Notes: generated from the letters alone by a model not told the origin. Numbered from the stretch's first letter, positions 14,817-23,336 are shown. The stretch is DNA of 23,728 bases from DATBRC01 sp036560485 (GCA_036560485.1 DATBRC010000039.1:1-23728); one strand, 5' to 3'. Made by a program: numbers and translations.

Positions 14817-15929
14817 TCAATTACCCGGTTTGGCTTGATACCCGACCACTTCCAAATTGAAACCCGTCATCGACGGCATTTTTCTTGGGCTGGCCAATAA
14901 CTTCATTTTGCCGACCTTGAGATCTTTCAGAATTTGTGCGCCGATACCGTATGTACGAAGATCCATGCTGGAAGCACGCGGTTGAGGACGAGCGTCCGGA
15001 TTATTCAATGCAGAAAATTGGGCAAACATCTGATCAGCCGATTCTTCACAATTCAACAGTACCATGACACCGCGCTCGGATGCCTTAATCGCCATCATCG
15101 CCGATGCGATATTCCAGGAATGGGTTGTTGCCTGCGTTTCGATCAAATCCAGAATGGACACCGGTTGATGCACCCGTACCAGCGTCTCTTGCTCGGATGA
15201 TATATCACCATGCACCAATGCCAAATGCGCGCCACCGCTTGGTTTGTCCCGATAGGCAATCGCCTGAAAAGGTCCATGGACAGTATGCATCGTGCGCTCG
15301 GCAATCCGTTCGACGATGCTTTCATTTTGGCTGCGATAGTGAATCAGATCGGCGATCGTGCCGATTTTCAGTCCGTGCTCTTTGCCGAATTCGATCAAAT
15401 CCGGCAAGCGCGCCATGGTGCCGTCATCCTTCATGATTTCGCAAATGACCGCAGCCGGCGTCAAGCCAGCCAACTCGGCAAAATCACAACCCGCCTCAGT
15501 ATGGCCGGCACGCATCAGTACACCGCCTTTTTGCGCCTTGAGCGGGAAAATATGTCCCGGCTGAACAATGTCAGATGCCTTCGCATTCTTGGCAACGGCA
15601 ACCTGAATCGTCTTGGCGCGATCAGCCGCAGAAATCCCCGTCGTTACGCCTTCCGCCGCTTCAATCGAAACAGTGAAATTGGTGCCGTATGACGTGCCGT
15701 TATTGGTCGTCATCATCGACAAATTCAATTGCGCACAACGCTCTTCGGTCAACGTCAGGCAAACCAATCCACGCCCGAACTTGGCCATGAAATTGATTGC
15801 TTCCGGGGTCACGAATTCTGCTGCGAGGACGAGATCGCCTTCATTCTCGCGATCCTCTTCATCCACCAGGATAACCATGCGGCCCGCGCGCAGTTCAGTG
15901 ATGATTTCTTGCGTAGTTGAAATAGACAT
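14817..15929 (-). CDS. ribBX: 3,4-dihydroxy-2-butanone 4-phosphate synthase with degenerate RibA-like domain
   Basis: A 370-residue two-domain protein. Residues 1 to about 205 are RibB, which turns ribulose 5-phosphate into 3,4-dihydroxy-2-butanone 4-phosphate: acidic loop DEEDRENEGD at 23-32, the RAGHTEA block and GLKIGTIADLIHYR at the end are intact. The C-terminal half aligns with GTP cyclohydrolase II, but VRVHQP (251-256) continues without the three zinc cysteines normally present in that segment, and later active-site residues also differ. It should therefore lack cyclohydrolase activity, like the RibBX hybrids described in proteobacteria; it is often annotated ribAB or ribBA. The ribosome-binding site AAGGA, 7 nt before ATG, lies in a hairpin. 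It is separated from ribE by 118 nt. Confidence 0.93.
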   Translation of the reverse strand: MSISTTQEIITELRAGRMVILVDEEDRENEGDLVLAAEFVTPEAINFMAKFGRGLVCLTLTEERCAQLNLSMMTTNNGTSYGTNFTVSIEAAEGVTTGISAADRAKTIQVAVAKNAKASDIVQPGHIFPLKAQKGGVLMRAGHTEAGCDFAELAGLTPAAVICEIMKDDGTMARLPDLIEFGKEHGLKIGTIADLIHYRSQNESIVERIAERTMHTVHGPFQAIAYRDKPSGGAHLALVHGDISSEQETLVRVHQPVSILDLIETQATTHSWNIASAMMAIKASERGVMVLLNCEESADQMFAQFSALNNPDARPQPRASSMDLRTYGIGAQILKDLKVGKMKLLASPRKMPSMTGFNLEVVGYQAKPGN

Positions 15930-15933
15930 AAAT

Positions 15934-15966
15934 AAATCCTTAATAGTTCGCTATTTTAAAGGATTT
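15934..15966 (-). promoter_or_regulatory. Hairpin sequestering the ribBX ribosome-binding site
   Basis: In the minus-strand RNA, AAAUCCUU pairs perfectly with AAGGAUUU, and inside it AAUAG pairs with CUAUU around a CGAA loop, with a 3-nt bulge: 13 pairs. The second arm is the Shine-Dalgarno AAGGA of ribBX, 7 nt from its ATG, so the closed form would block translation. It is AU-rich. It is not an FMN riboswitch: none of the conserved RFN segments are present. Confidence 0.55.
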
Positions 15967-16047
15967 ACAGGGGTACCGACTTGTGGAAATCGGCTATTGA
16001 GCAGATAGCATGCGTAAACATGCTTTATTCTTGAGAAAATCTGTGAA
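15967..16047 (-). other. Remainder of the ribE-ribBX spacer
   Basis: Two small inverted repeats are present: AGCATG, CGTAAA, CATGCT at 16006-16023, and CCGACTT with AAATCGG (one mismatch) around 15976-15993. No T-run follows them. The spacer could hold a ribBX promoter, but no box pair was convincing. Confidence 0.3.
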
Positions 16048-16659
16048 TTACTTAATCGACAACATCCGCTCAACATAACGCGCAATCAAATCAATCTCCA
16101 GGTTCACCTTGCCACCAACTTTGAGATGCTTGAGCGTCGTAACTTGTATCGTGTGCGGAATCAGGTTAATTGAAAACTCGCACCCGGTTGCCACATCGGT
16201 CACTCGATTGACGGTCAGCGATACGCCATTGACGACGATGGAGCCTTTATAGGCAAGATATTTTGCGAGGTCCTTGGGTGCTTCGATTACCAGCTCCCAC
16301 GATTCTCCGATGGCCTCGAATTTACGGACAATGCCAAGCCCATCAACATGCCCTGACACCAAGTGTCCTCCAAGCCGCTCAGCCAGTGTCAACGCCTTCT
16401 CCAAATTCACTTCGCCGAGAGTATCGAGTCCAACCGTGCAATTCAAGCTTTCACGCGATACATCGACTGTAAAGCCGGAATCGGTTTTCGCCACAACCGT
16501 CATGCACGCGCCATTGAGCGCAATGGAATCTCCGATTGCAACGTCTGTCATAGGCAACCCGCCGGCATCAACATTTAACCGTATACCTGCATCGGCTTGA
16601 TTGCCTAGTGGTGTGAGGGAAGTGATTTTGCCGACTGCGGCGACGATTCCAGTAAACAT
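16048..16659 (-). CDS. ribE: Riboflavin synthase, alpha subunit
   Basis: A 203-residue enzyme catalysing the dismutation of two lumazine molecules to riboflavin. It starts with the canonical MFTGIV and consists of two tandem lumazine-binding beta-barrels: residues 1 to about 95 (with GDSIALNGACMTV, SRESLNCT) and about 96-203 (GGHLVSGHVDG, GSIVVNGVSLTVNRV), as the family requires. The C-terminus forms the trimerisation helix (IDLIARYVERML). It begins 15 nt after ribD, so the two are surely co-transcribed. Some databases call this gene ribC. Confidence 0.96.
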   Translation of the reverse strand: MFTGIVAAVGKITSLTPLGNQADAGIRLNVDAGGLPMTDVAIGDSIALNGACMTVVAKTDSGFTVDVSRESLNCTVGLDTLGEVNLEKALTLAERLGGHLVSGHVDGLGIVRKFEAIGESWELVIEAPKDLAKYLAYKGSIVVNGVSLTVNRVTDVATGCEFSINLIPHTIQVTTLKHLKVGGKVNLEIDLIARYVERMLSIK

Positions 16660-16674
16660 GATGTTTGAATTTGG

Positions 16675-17766
16675 CTAAATGAAACGAGCAAGGATACGCA
16701 AATCCGCAGCAATTTGCTTGACCTCGTGGAATGATAATGTACGCTTGCCATCAAGCGAATCGAGCGCAGGCAAATTGAACAGTCCCTGCGCATCGCCCAA
16801 CAAGCTTGGGGCAAGATAGAGCAACAACTCATCGATACATGATTCCTGAATCAATGAACCATTGAGTTTATAACCGGCTTCAACATGCAATTCATTAATT
16901 TGGCGCTGACCCAATTCCTTCATCAAGGCAGGTAAATCAACTTTGCCCTGTGCATTCGGCAAGAGAATAATCTCGGCTCCGCGCTCACGCAAACGCGCTT
17001 CTTTTTCCGAATCGGATTTCGCTGCAACAATCCAGGTGCCACCGCCTGCCAACACGCGCGCATCCGGTCTTGTTTGAAGATTGCTGTCAACAACGATGCG
17101 ATGCGGTTGACGCGGCGTATCCACTGCGCGCACATTCAATTGCGGATCATCCTGATTCACCGTGCCGCTACCGGTCAAAATCGCACACGCACGTGCGCGC
17201 CACCAATGACCATCGTCGCGCGCTTCCTGTCCGGTAATCCATTGACTTTGCCCGTTGTGTAATGCGGTCTTGCCATCCAGGCTTGCAGCTGCCTTCATCC
17301 TCACCCAAGGTTTGCCGCGCTGCATGCGCGAGAAAAAACCGATATTCATTTCACGTGCTGCGGATTCCATCACGCCACACACAACTTCGATTCCTGCCGT
17401 CTGCAATTTTGCAAACCCTTGTCCAGCGACGAGTGGATTAGGATCTGCTATAGCAGCTACGACCCGTACAATCCCCGCTTTGATTAAAGCATCGGCACAC
17501 GGTGGCGTACGACCATAATGGCTGCATGGTTCCAGCGTCACGTAGACAGTCGATCCCCGCACATCGATGCCACGGCTTGCCGCATCATTGAGCGCTTGCA
17601 CTTCTGCATGGGCTTGTCCAGCCGGCTGCGTATAGCCGGCACCGATAACGATTTTGTTCTTGACGATGACGCACCCAACCCTGGGATTAGGTGACGTCGT
17701 GAACAAACCTTTTGCGGCCCATTCCAGTGCAAGGCTCATGCCCTGCAAATCATTCAGGATTTCCAC
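16675..17766 (-). CDS. ribD: Bifunctional riboflavin deaminase/reductase RibD
   Basis: A 363-residue protein. Residues 1 to about 145 are the zinc deaminase: HAE at 53-55, then PCSHYGRTPPC with Cys81 and Cys90. Residues from about 150 are the NADPH reductase (KPWVRMKAAASLDGKTAL, ILTGSGTVNQDDPQLNVR). Together they convert the GTP cyclohydrolase product to 5-amino-6-ribitylamino-uracil phosphate. The start is uncertain: GTG 17766 gives the N-terminal length usual for RibD; ATG 17739 and TTG 17796 are alternatives, and the proposed promoter at 17802-17807 argues against the TTG. It follows fimT with only about 57 bp between, without a terminator. Confidence 0.93.
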   Translation of the reverse strand: MEILNDLQGMSLALEWAAKGLFTTSPNPRVGCVIVKNKIVIGAGYTQPAGQAHAEVQALNDAASRGIDVRGSTVYVTLEPCSHYGRTPPCADALIKAGIVRVVAAIADPNPLVAGQGFAKLQTAGIEVVCGVMESAAREMNIGFFSRMQRGKPWVRMKAAASLDGKTALHNGQSQWITGQEARDDGHWWRARACAILTGSGTVNQDDPQLNVRAVDTPRQPHRIVVDSNLQTRPDARVLAGGGTWIVAAKSDSEKEARLRERGAEIILLPNAQGKVDLPALMKELGQRQINELHVEAGYKLNGSLIQESCIDELLLYLAPSLLGDAQGLFNLPALDSLDGKRTLSFHEVKQIAADLRILARFI

Positions 17767-17801
17767 GAGTTTTAATTTAATTATTGATAAAGGCAAGATT
17801 A

Positions 17802-17807
17802 ATCATA
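17802..17807 (-). promoter_or_regulatory. Extended -10 promoter candidate for ribD
   Basis: On the minus strand TGTTATGAT fits an extended -10 (TGnTATnAT). No good -35 is present at 16-18 nt. Transcription would begin near 17795. A short inverted repeat, AGGTA, CTTTAC, TACCT (17810-17825), lies over the spacer and the fimT stop. Confidence 0.4.
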
Positions 17808-17823
17808 ACAGGTACTTTACTAC

Positions 17824-18393
17824 CTATTTGGAATCTGCGGAACCCGTACAGGTGCTATCGTTTTCCGGATTACATGAGCGAGGCCGCCCAACAAAATTTA
17901 ACTTGATTCGTCTAATTTGTTTTTCCAGCATCAAGGTTATTGTACCGAATTGTGGTGTTTGGCTACTGGCATTCGTACGTGTACGGCCGGTCCCGTTATA
18001 GGCAAGATACTCCTTGCTCGAATCGGTAAAATTGGATCTGATCATCAGATCCTTCGATATCGGGCCATGCGAAAAAATGACTTCCTCACCTGCATCTGCA
18101 ATTTGATTATTGTTTTTATCGATAAAGATGATCCATCCCTTGGACCAATCACCACCATCTGATGGCACCAAGTCAACGCGCACGCCACGCCGAATCGCTT
18201 CTGAACGAGCCAGATTAATCGCCATGAAAAAATCATTGGCCGCTGTCGTAATTTTCTGGTTTCTAATTACGGCACAGAAACTAGGAACACCGATCATCAA
18301 CAAGATCATTGCTATGCTCAGCGTCACCATCAATTCAGTCATCGTGAAACCTGCAAGACGGCATAACGATACATTAGGTAAACGAGGAGTCAT
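17824..18393 (-). CDS. fimT: FimT/GspH-type minor pseudopilin
   Basis: A 189-residue pilin-like protein. A prepilin leader ends in Gly before FTMTELMVTLSIAM, so prepilin peptidase should cut there and methylate Phe; Glu5 of the mature form is present. The long hydrophobic helix runs to about residue 45, followed by the typical GspH/FimT segment ANDFFMAINLARSEAIRRGVRVDLV and a globular domain with a disulphide-capable pair near the C-terminus (SCNPENDSTC). The start at ATG 18393 lies 4 nt after the pilE stop; an in-frame ATG at 18417 would overlap pilE and make an unusually long leader. It is the last gene of the pilus operon and adjoins ribD. Confidence 0.88.
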   Translation of the reverse strand: MTPRLPNVSLCRLAGFTMTELMVTLSIAMILLMIGVPSFCAVIRNQKITTAANDFFMAINLARSEAIRRGVRVDLVPSDGGDWSKGWIIFIDKNNNQIADAGEEVIFSHGPISKDLMIRSNFTDSSKEYLAYNGTGRTRTNASSQTPQFGTITLMLEKQIRRIKLNFVGRPRSCNPENDSTCTGSADSK

Positions 18394-18397
18394 GACG

Positions 18398-18838
18398 TTA
18401 CCAGCAGTTCTTTGCATCGGCAGATTTCATGCCGCTGCTGGTGAACGTCAAAGTTCCGCATTCTGCGTCCGTATATGATGAATCAACTTTTTCTGTGCCA
18501 GGTCTGGCTACCAATTTGATGCAAGTTTGGATCGTTTCATTCTGACATGCGTCGCCGCTGATTTCATATGCGCTAGCCTTAGGCGTATCTGCAGAATGCC
18601 ATTTAAAATATTTTTCATTCGCATTTATCGATGCTGATGTAAATGCAATATAGGTAGTGTTTTGTGAATAGTATCGTTCTTGCTGCTGCATTATCTGCAT
18701 CAGAGCAGCTCTACCTTCAGCACGCTTCGCTTTTCGGACTGCAGATTGATATGAAGGATAGGCAATCGTCGCAAATATTCCCACAACAACGATAACAATC
18801 ATGGTTTCAATTAATGTAAAGCCGTAAAGGTGACGCAT
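18398..18838 (-). CDS. pilE: PilE-like minor type IV pilin
   Basis: A 146-residue pilin with a short basic leader MRHLYG and cleavage before FTLIETMIVIVVVG; Glu5 is kept. The helix continues through YPSYQSAVRKAKRAEGRAALMQIMQQQERYYSQNTTY, a hallmark of the PilE minor pilins encoded after pilY1. The C-terminal domain carries four cysteines that can form disulphides. ATG 18838 is chosen because it gives a normal leader; the frame is open to 18877, overlapping pilY1, which would give a 19-residue leader. It follows the pilY1 stop by 16 nt; no strong ribosome-binding site is seen, which suggests coupled translation. Confidence 0.88.
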   Translation of the reverse strand: MRHLYGFTLIETMIVIVVVGIFATIAYPSYQSAVRKAKRAEGRAALMQIMQQQERYYSQNTTYIAFTSASINANEKYFKWHSADTPKASAYEISGDACQNETIQTCIKLVARPGTEKVDSSYTDAECGTLTFTSSGMKSADAKNCW

Positions 18839-18854
18839 GATTTGATAGTTCGAT

Positions 18855-21089
18855 TTACTTATTACTTGCAGCATCACGCAATTCTTTCCAATTCAGAATT
18901 TCACGCCATCCAAAACTCCCGGAACCTGCAATGGCAGAATTCAAATCATCGTTACCAATTTTTGATTGCTCCATGATTCCCATAGGTCCACCAGTACCAA
19001 AATTGATGACTACATTTTTCTTCTTGTTGTTCTTATTTTTATTCTTGTCATTGCTTCTGGCATTGTCGAGTGGCGACTTGTCGTTTTGTGGGATTGTCGC
19101 TTGAAAGATCATTGGCATACTTAAAACTCCTATTTGCGATACATAGCCAATGTTATCGCCGCCGCTAGACAAGCCTGTTAAAGCGTCTAACGTATAACTA
19201 CGGCCACTACCTTCACCACACTGTTTGATGCCGGGAAGTAGCGTATTAAAAAATAATTTTCCGGAAATGGTGATGGAATTTGTGATGCTTCGCTCGCCTG
19301 TATGTTCTGAATCCGAAAAATCCAGATACCATCCCTGCTTGCTTTCCGAAGTGGTTCCGTAGCTGAAATCGTTGCCGGCTATCTTGAGCACACCACTAAA
19401 ATCACTAACCAAAGTACGTAACTCCAATTGACTCCGGCTTTTCACCACATCTTGTTTTTTGGTGGTGTCATAGATCCCGTAAAACGATTGCTCCTTGAAT
19501 TCAGCGGGAATCGTATCGGCTTCCTCGATATATTTCCCAGTGCCGAACAAGACAACATATCCGCCGCCAGGAGCAAATACAATCTTGGGTTGTGTGGTAA
19601 TCGGTTGAGAGACACCATGCCAATCTTTTGCTGTAAAAATTGGTGTGTCACTGGACAGTGCATGTGGCCAAGGTGCATTTCCGGTAAAGTCAAAGCGCCA
19701 TAAATTGCCTTGCAAATCACCGGCATAAACGTACCGTACAGCGCCATTACTACCAATTGCCAAGGCAGGTACGCTCAATCCATTTTGCATTGCCGAATCC
19801 GTGATCGGCGTTTTAAATCTAAAGTAATTGACGTTCCGCTTCCATTTTTCTGATGGTGCTTTATCTAACGACAAGAGAAATAAAGCCCCTTCTCCTGATG
19901 CATCATATTTACTTTCGCCATCTGCTTTGTAATTATTCAATCCACTTGAAACGACAACAAAATATTTATATTCAGGCACTCCATCAACCGTGCCAACTTT
20001 AAATTTGGCGATCATCGGTGCCGCCATTTGATTTCCCATATCGGAATCATCAGCATCAGTAAACTCCCAGAGAACTCCCGCGCCACTGCCAAAATCTGAT
20101 GGGTTAGTTACATCTAGAGCATAAACTCCTTGTGCACCACCGCCCATGCCCGCTGCCAAAATCGTCTTCCAGACTCCCTCTACCATAGTGTCCGATACAG
20201 CCAATGAGCCATCCGCATAAGGACGATGTGCATAATTCGGGTGTGTCAGCTGATTCAATGCAGGCAAAAGAATATTGGGAATATATGAAAATAGCTCTCG
20301 ACCTGTCTCCACATCAAATGCATGTAACATGCCGTCATTCGCGCCGACATATACTGCACTGCCACGATTCTTGTTGGCGTCATAAAATTTCTGGTATCCG
20401 GATCCCTGCCCATTTAATGCAGGTGCTCCGACATATACTGAATTGCTGCTAACGATGTCTCCTAGAACACTATCCCTTGTGCGGAATAGGCCACCTATCT
20501 TCCCTTGCTCCAAACTACGTACTCCGCGCAAATAATTCAAGCGCTTCTCACCCAATCCATCACTCTTGCCATCAGTGGGCGATTTGTTCAGAGTGGCTTT
20601 TTGATTTGAAGACAGGTTATTCCATTTGAATTCGATCGTTTCGAGTGTCTTGTCACTTTCAATTCTGGATGTGTAAATCTTGCGATTGTCTGGTGTTGGA
20701 TCCGGCATGTGTTGATTTACTCCAGTCAAAATATCAGCGGCATCCCAACTCGCCGCCGTTCCGATTTGTGGTATCCCATTTGAATCCAGCGTTAATGCAT
20801 ATTTTTTAAAGCTGCCACTCCACTTTGATGGATGAAAACTTGACCGGAAGATGAATCCGGTACTATTTGAAAGATCTATGGTCGATAAAGACACGCCGGC
20901 CAAATTACTCATTCCGCTATCACCATCAAATTTAGGGTTTGCATTTAAAGTGACTGCACTTGCACAGGCAAACAATGGCGTGTTCGGAATTTTGACTTCC
21001 GGCGTAGCACCCCAAGAATTCGAACAAAGGAGCCCGTATATCATCACCCGTATGAGCATGCCCCTCAATCTACTAAGTGTTAGACACAT
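18855..21089 (-). CDS. pilY1: Short PilY1-type pilus tip adhesin
   Basis: A 744-residue secreted protein with a signal-like N-terminus (MLIRVMIYGLLCSNSWGA). The main part is the PilY1/PilC beta-propeller: SAVYVGANDGMLHAFDVETG, AAGMGGGAQGVYALDVTNP, WEFTDADDSDMGN (an acidic loop that may bind Ca2+), VYAGDLQGNLWRFDF and GTGKYIEEAD. It is much shorter than Pseudomonas PilY1 (about 1160 residues) and shows no von Willebrand A domain. Near the C-terminus residues 680-692 are almost only Lys, Asn and Asp. PilY1 primes pilus assembly with the minor pilins and acts in adhesion. Start choices are ATG 21089 or an ATG ten codons later, preceded by GAGG. It lies 9 nt after pilX. Confidence 0.9.
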   Translation of the reverse strand: MCLTLSRLRGMLIRVMIYGLLCSNSWGATPEVKIPNTPLFACASAVTLNANPKFDGDSGMSNLAGVSLSTIDLSNSTGFIFRSSFHPSKWSGSFKKYALTLDSNGIPQIGTAASWDAADILTGVNQHMPDPTPDNRKIYTSRIESDKTLETIEFKWNNLSSNQKATLNKSPTDGKSDGLGEKRLNYLRGVRSLEQGKIGGLFRTRDSVLGDIVSSNSVYVGAPALNGQGSGYQKFYDANKNRGSAVYVGANDGMLHAFDVETGRELFSYIPNILLPALNQLTHPNYAHRPYADGSLAVSDTMVEGVWKTILAAGMGGGAQGVYALDVTNPSDFGSGAGVLWEFTDADDSDMGNQMAAPMIAKFKVGTVDGVPEYKYFVVVSSGLNNYKADGESKYDASGEGALFLLSLDKAPSEKWKRNVNYFRFKTPITDSAMQNGLSVPALAIGSNGAVRYVYAGDLQGNLWRFDFTGNAPWPHALSSDTPIFTAKDWHGVSQPITTQPKIVFAPGGGYVVLFGTGKYIEEADTIPAEFKEQSFYGIYDTTKKQDVVKSRSQLELRTLVSDFSGVLKIAGNDFSYGTTSESKQGWYLDFSDSEHTGERSITNSITISGKLFFNTLLPGIKQCGEGSGRSYTLDALTGLSSGGDNIGYVSQIGVLSMPMIFQATIPQNDKSPLDNARSNDKNKNKNNKKKNVVINFGTGGPMGIMEQSKIGNDDLNSAIAGSGSFGWREILNWKELRDAASNK

Positions 21090-21098
21090 CAAGAATGT

Positions 21099-21764
21099 CT
21101 ACCCTTCTTTACGGTAAAAGGTCTGCAGTACAACGCTTGTAGTATCTCTTGCGCCAAAACCTATGGCTGTCACGCGATAGAAATAACTCACTTGATCTGC
21201 GCTCTCTCCTTCGCGGTTGTACACCAATAATTCAATAATGTATTGAGGGAGTTTGCTCGGCAAAGTACCTTTGCCAACAGAGAATGACCTCCCTGTAAAT
21301 GTGCCGTAAGGGACCGTATTTGAAACCGATGATTTGTCATCGATCAAATTTGCTTTCAGCCAAACAGGTTTCGTATCGTCAGACGAATGGCTGCAAAGAC
21401 CACGATAAATATTATTTTCTCCAGACTGACAAAATTCTTCACCATCTTCTGGAAAACCAAGCGTTTTATTTTTTGAAAATATATGACTGCGTGATTTTTT
21501 CGAGTCTGGCGAATTTTCAATATCTAATTCGGCGTCTGCAAGCGCTGCTTCGGCTGCTTGGAATGCGATTTGACGATCTCTGTCATTGCGTGAAACTTTC
21601 TCTTCTTGTATCGCTATCTGTGCCGCGGAAAGACCAAGCATTGAAATCACAATTAATAAAATCATCGAAACGATAAGCGATGCGCCTTGCTGAGAAGTGA
21701 TATGCCGATGTATGCATCTATTTATTGATGCATATCCAGATTGCGATTGAAAAAAGTCATTCAT
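21099..21764 (-). CDS. pilX: PilX-like minor pilus assembly protein
   Basis: A 221-residue protein with the PilX N-terminal signature QQGASLIVSMILLIVISMLGLSAAQIAIQEEKVSRNDRDRQIAFQAAEAAL (about 25-75): a hydrophobic helix followed by the EE..NDRDR..A..AAEAAL block. It has an atypical prepilin leader of about 27 residues ending Gly-Ala. The rest is a polar domain without recognised motifs. Its ATG overlaps the pilW stop codon (ATGA), indicating translational coupling. Together with PilV, PilW and PilE it should form the tip complex holding PilY1. Confidence 0.88.
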   Translation of the reverse strand: MNDFFQSQSGYASINRCIHRHITSQQGASLIVSMILLIVISMLGLSAAQIAIQEEKVSRNDRDRQIAFQAAEAALADAELDIENSPDSKKSRSHIFSKNKTLGFPEDGEEFCQSGENNIYRGLCSHSSDDTKPVWLKANLIDDKSSVSNTVPYGTFTGRSFSVGKGTLPSKLPQYIIELLVYNREGESADQVSYFYRVTAIGFGARDTTSVVLQTFYRKEG

Positions 21765-22750
21765 GTCTTATCTCCAGCGAACTGGCTGTGTAACATGATC
21801 GTGTTCTGAAATATTTTTCTGAGTCTGTTCCGCTCCCTGACCGGTATATTTTCTTCTTTCAGTACCGCGCCGTTGTCTGCTGCATTGGCGGTACTATATT
21901 CACTTCCAAATAATTCATATTTATTTGATAGAGCATCAGATCGAGATTTTTTCGAACCACGGATCAAGAGAGCGACTTTAATGGCCACTACTTTTTTCCA
22001 ATACGTTTTTTTGCGTAATTCAATTTCCCTTGCTGTAGCATTAGGTCCTGTCAAGATGACATTCGCATCTAATTCATCAACGGCACTTGCTGAGATAAAT
22101 TGATTTGGCAAGCCATCTGCATCCGTATCAATTCCATATAACACTTGGAATGATTCAACACCGCGAGCAATCGCTTCAGAAGTCCAACTGTTCTTTCCAT
22201 GATATTTGCATCGTAGCTCTGGCTCCCCACTACTGTCTTTTGCGACATAAAAAATACTCCAAGCACGCCCTTCTTCTGCGGAATCTATTGATTGCACAGC
22301 GGGCACGCTGAATCCCGCACAATTTAGTACTGTCCCATCTCCATTTTCTCCTGTACCAGCCCCAAAATATCTCACCGCCAAGATGTCACTCGCATTAATA
22401 GACTTTTGTATTGGAGATTGAATATCAGGCATTGCACTATTCAGGCTTTGTGAATCCAATCCGGTTATATCTGGAGTATTTGTGGCGCCAGTCAGTATTG
22501 GCGCATCTTCTTTGTCCCAATTTGCGTAGGATGTTTGATGTACAGCGCGTGCGATAGCATCCATTGCATATCGTCCTGTGTCTTGCAATTGCGCAGAATC
22601 ATCCAGTGTTGCATAGCTTGATTTACTGGCTAATAACAAGGTTGTACCTGCTAATATCACGATTAATCCTAAAACCATGGAAATCATCAGTTCGACGATA
22701 GTCAGGCCGATCTGTGCTTTTATTAATTTGCAGTCATTCTGTTTTCGCAT
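21761..22750 (-). CDS. pilW: PilW-like minor pilus assembly protein
   Basis: A 329-residue minor pilin. The leader MRKQNDCKLIKAQIG is cut before LTIVELMISMVLGLIV, with Leu in place of the common Phe at mature position 1 and Glu5 kept. After the helix comes LLLASKSSYATLDDSAQLQDTGRYAMDAIARAVHQ, the recognisable PilW segment, then a large globular part. ATG 22750 is preceded by AAGG at 9 nt and lies 16 nt after the pilV stop; the upstream TTG at 22780 would overlap pilV and lengthen the leader. Confidence 0.88.
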   Translation of the reverse strand: MRKQNDCKLIKAQIGLTIVELMISMVLGLIVILAGTTLLLASKSSYATLDDSAQLQDTGRYAMDAIARAVHQTSYANWDKEDAPILTGATNTPDITGLDSQSLNSAMPDIQSPIQKSINASDILAVRYFGAGTGENGDGTVLNCAGFSVPAVQSIDSAEEGRAWSIFYVAKDSSGEPELRCKYHGKNSWTSEAIARGVESFQVLYGIDTDADGLPNQFISASAVDELDANVILTGPNATAREIELRKKTYWKKVVAIKVALLIRGSKKSRSDALSNKYELFGSEYSTANAADNGAVLKEENIPVRERNRLRKIFQNTIMLHSQFAGDKT

Positions 22751-22766
22751 TTTTATTGGCCTTTTG

Positions 22767-23336
22767 TCAGATGCCAACAACCAGCGCTATCAATGGTGGA
22801 TAATTTTTATCACGATCATTTGAAATAGATTGCTGTGATTTTTTCTCGTACCAGCCTATCTTTATAACTAAAGAGCTATTCCCATTGGGCGTACTATTGC
22901 ACTCCCAGCGATATCGGCTTGCGTTGCTATCCCATGGCTCTGCATCCCTACAAACCAGCATCCTACCTTGTGGCAAATTTTCTTTTATTTTCTTTTCCCA
23001 TCCATAAATGGAAAAATTTTCCATTTCGATAGTGCTACAAATGTTTTTCGCGCTAAAGCATTGAGCGCTTGGCGCTGCAATTTTTTTCGCTGCTCCATAA
23101 TCTATGGATAGATAAGGATTCTGTTCATCATTTAATTTAGTTACGCTGTTATTGGCACGTATTTGATCTGCCATATCAACCGCCAACTGCATTGCTAGAG
23201 TTTGCAAGCCTGATTGTTGTGCTGTTTGCATTGCAGTTAATTGCATCCCTGCGGCACAAAGAACTCCAATTGAGACTACAAATACCGATACAAGCGTCTC
23301 CAGCAAGTAGAAGCCTGACTGTATATTTTTTCTCAT
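22767..23336 (-). CDS. pilV: PilV-like minor type IV pilin
   Basis: A 189-residue minor pilin and first gene of the pilus operon in view. The leader MRKNIQSG is followed by FYLLETLVSVFVVSIGVLCAAGMQ; Glu5 is present and LLETLVS..V..IG...AAGMQ is typical of PilV. The globular domain has five cysteines. GGTGA lies about 8 nt before the ATG. The promoter must lie in 23337-23590, but no convincing sigma-70 or sigma-54 site was found. Base composition of this gene and of pilW/pilX is clearly more AT-rich than that of the rib and dnaX genes. Confidence 0.88.
   Translation of the reverse strand: MRKNIQSGFYLLETLVSVFVVSIGVLCAAGMQLTAMQTAQQSGLQTLAMQLAVDMADQIRANNSVTKLNDEQNPYLSIDYGAAKKIAAPSAQCFSAKNICSTIEMENFSIYGWEKKIKENLPQGRMLVCRDAEPWDSNASRYRWECNSTPNGNSSLVIKIGWYEKKSQQSISNDRDKNYPPLIALVVGI

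Noticed and set aside
15930..16047. FMN riboswitch before ribBX
   Set aside because: None of the conserved RFN element segments are present; only the Shine-Dalgarno hairpin and small repeats are seen.
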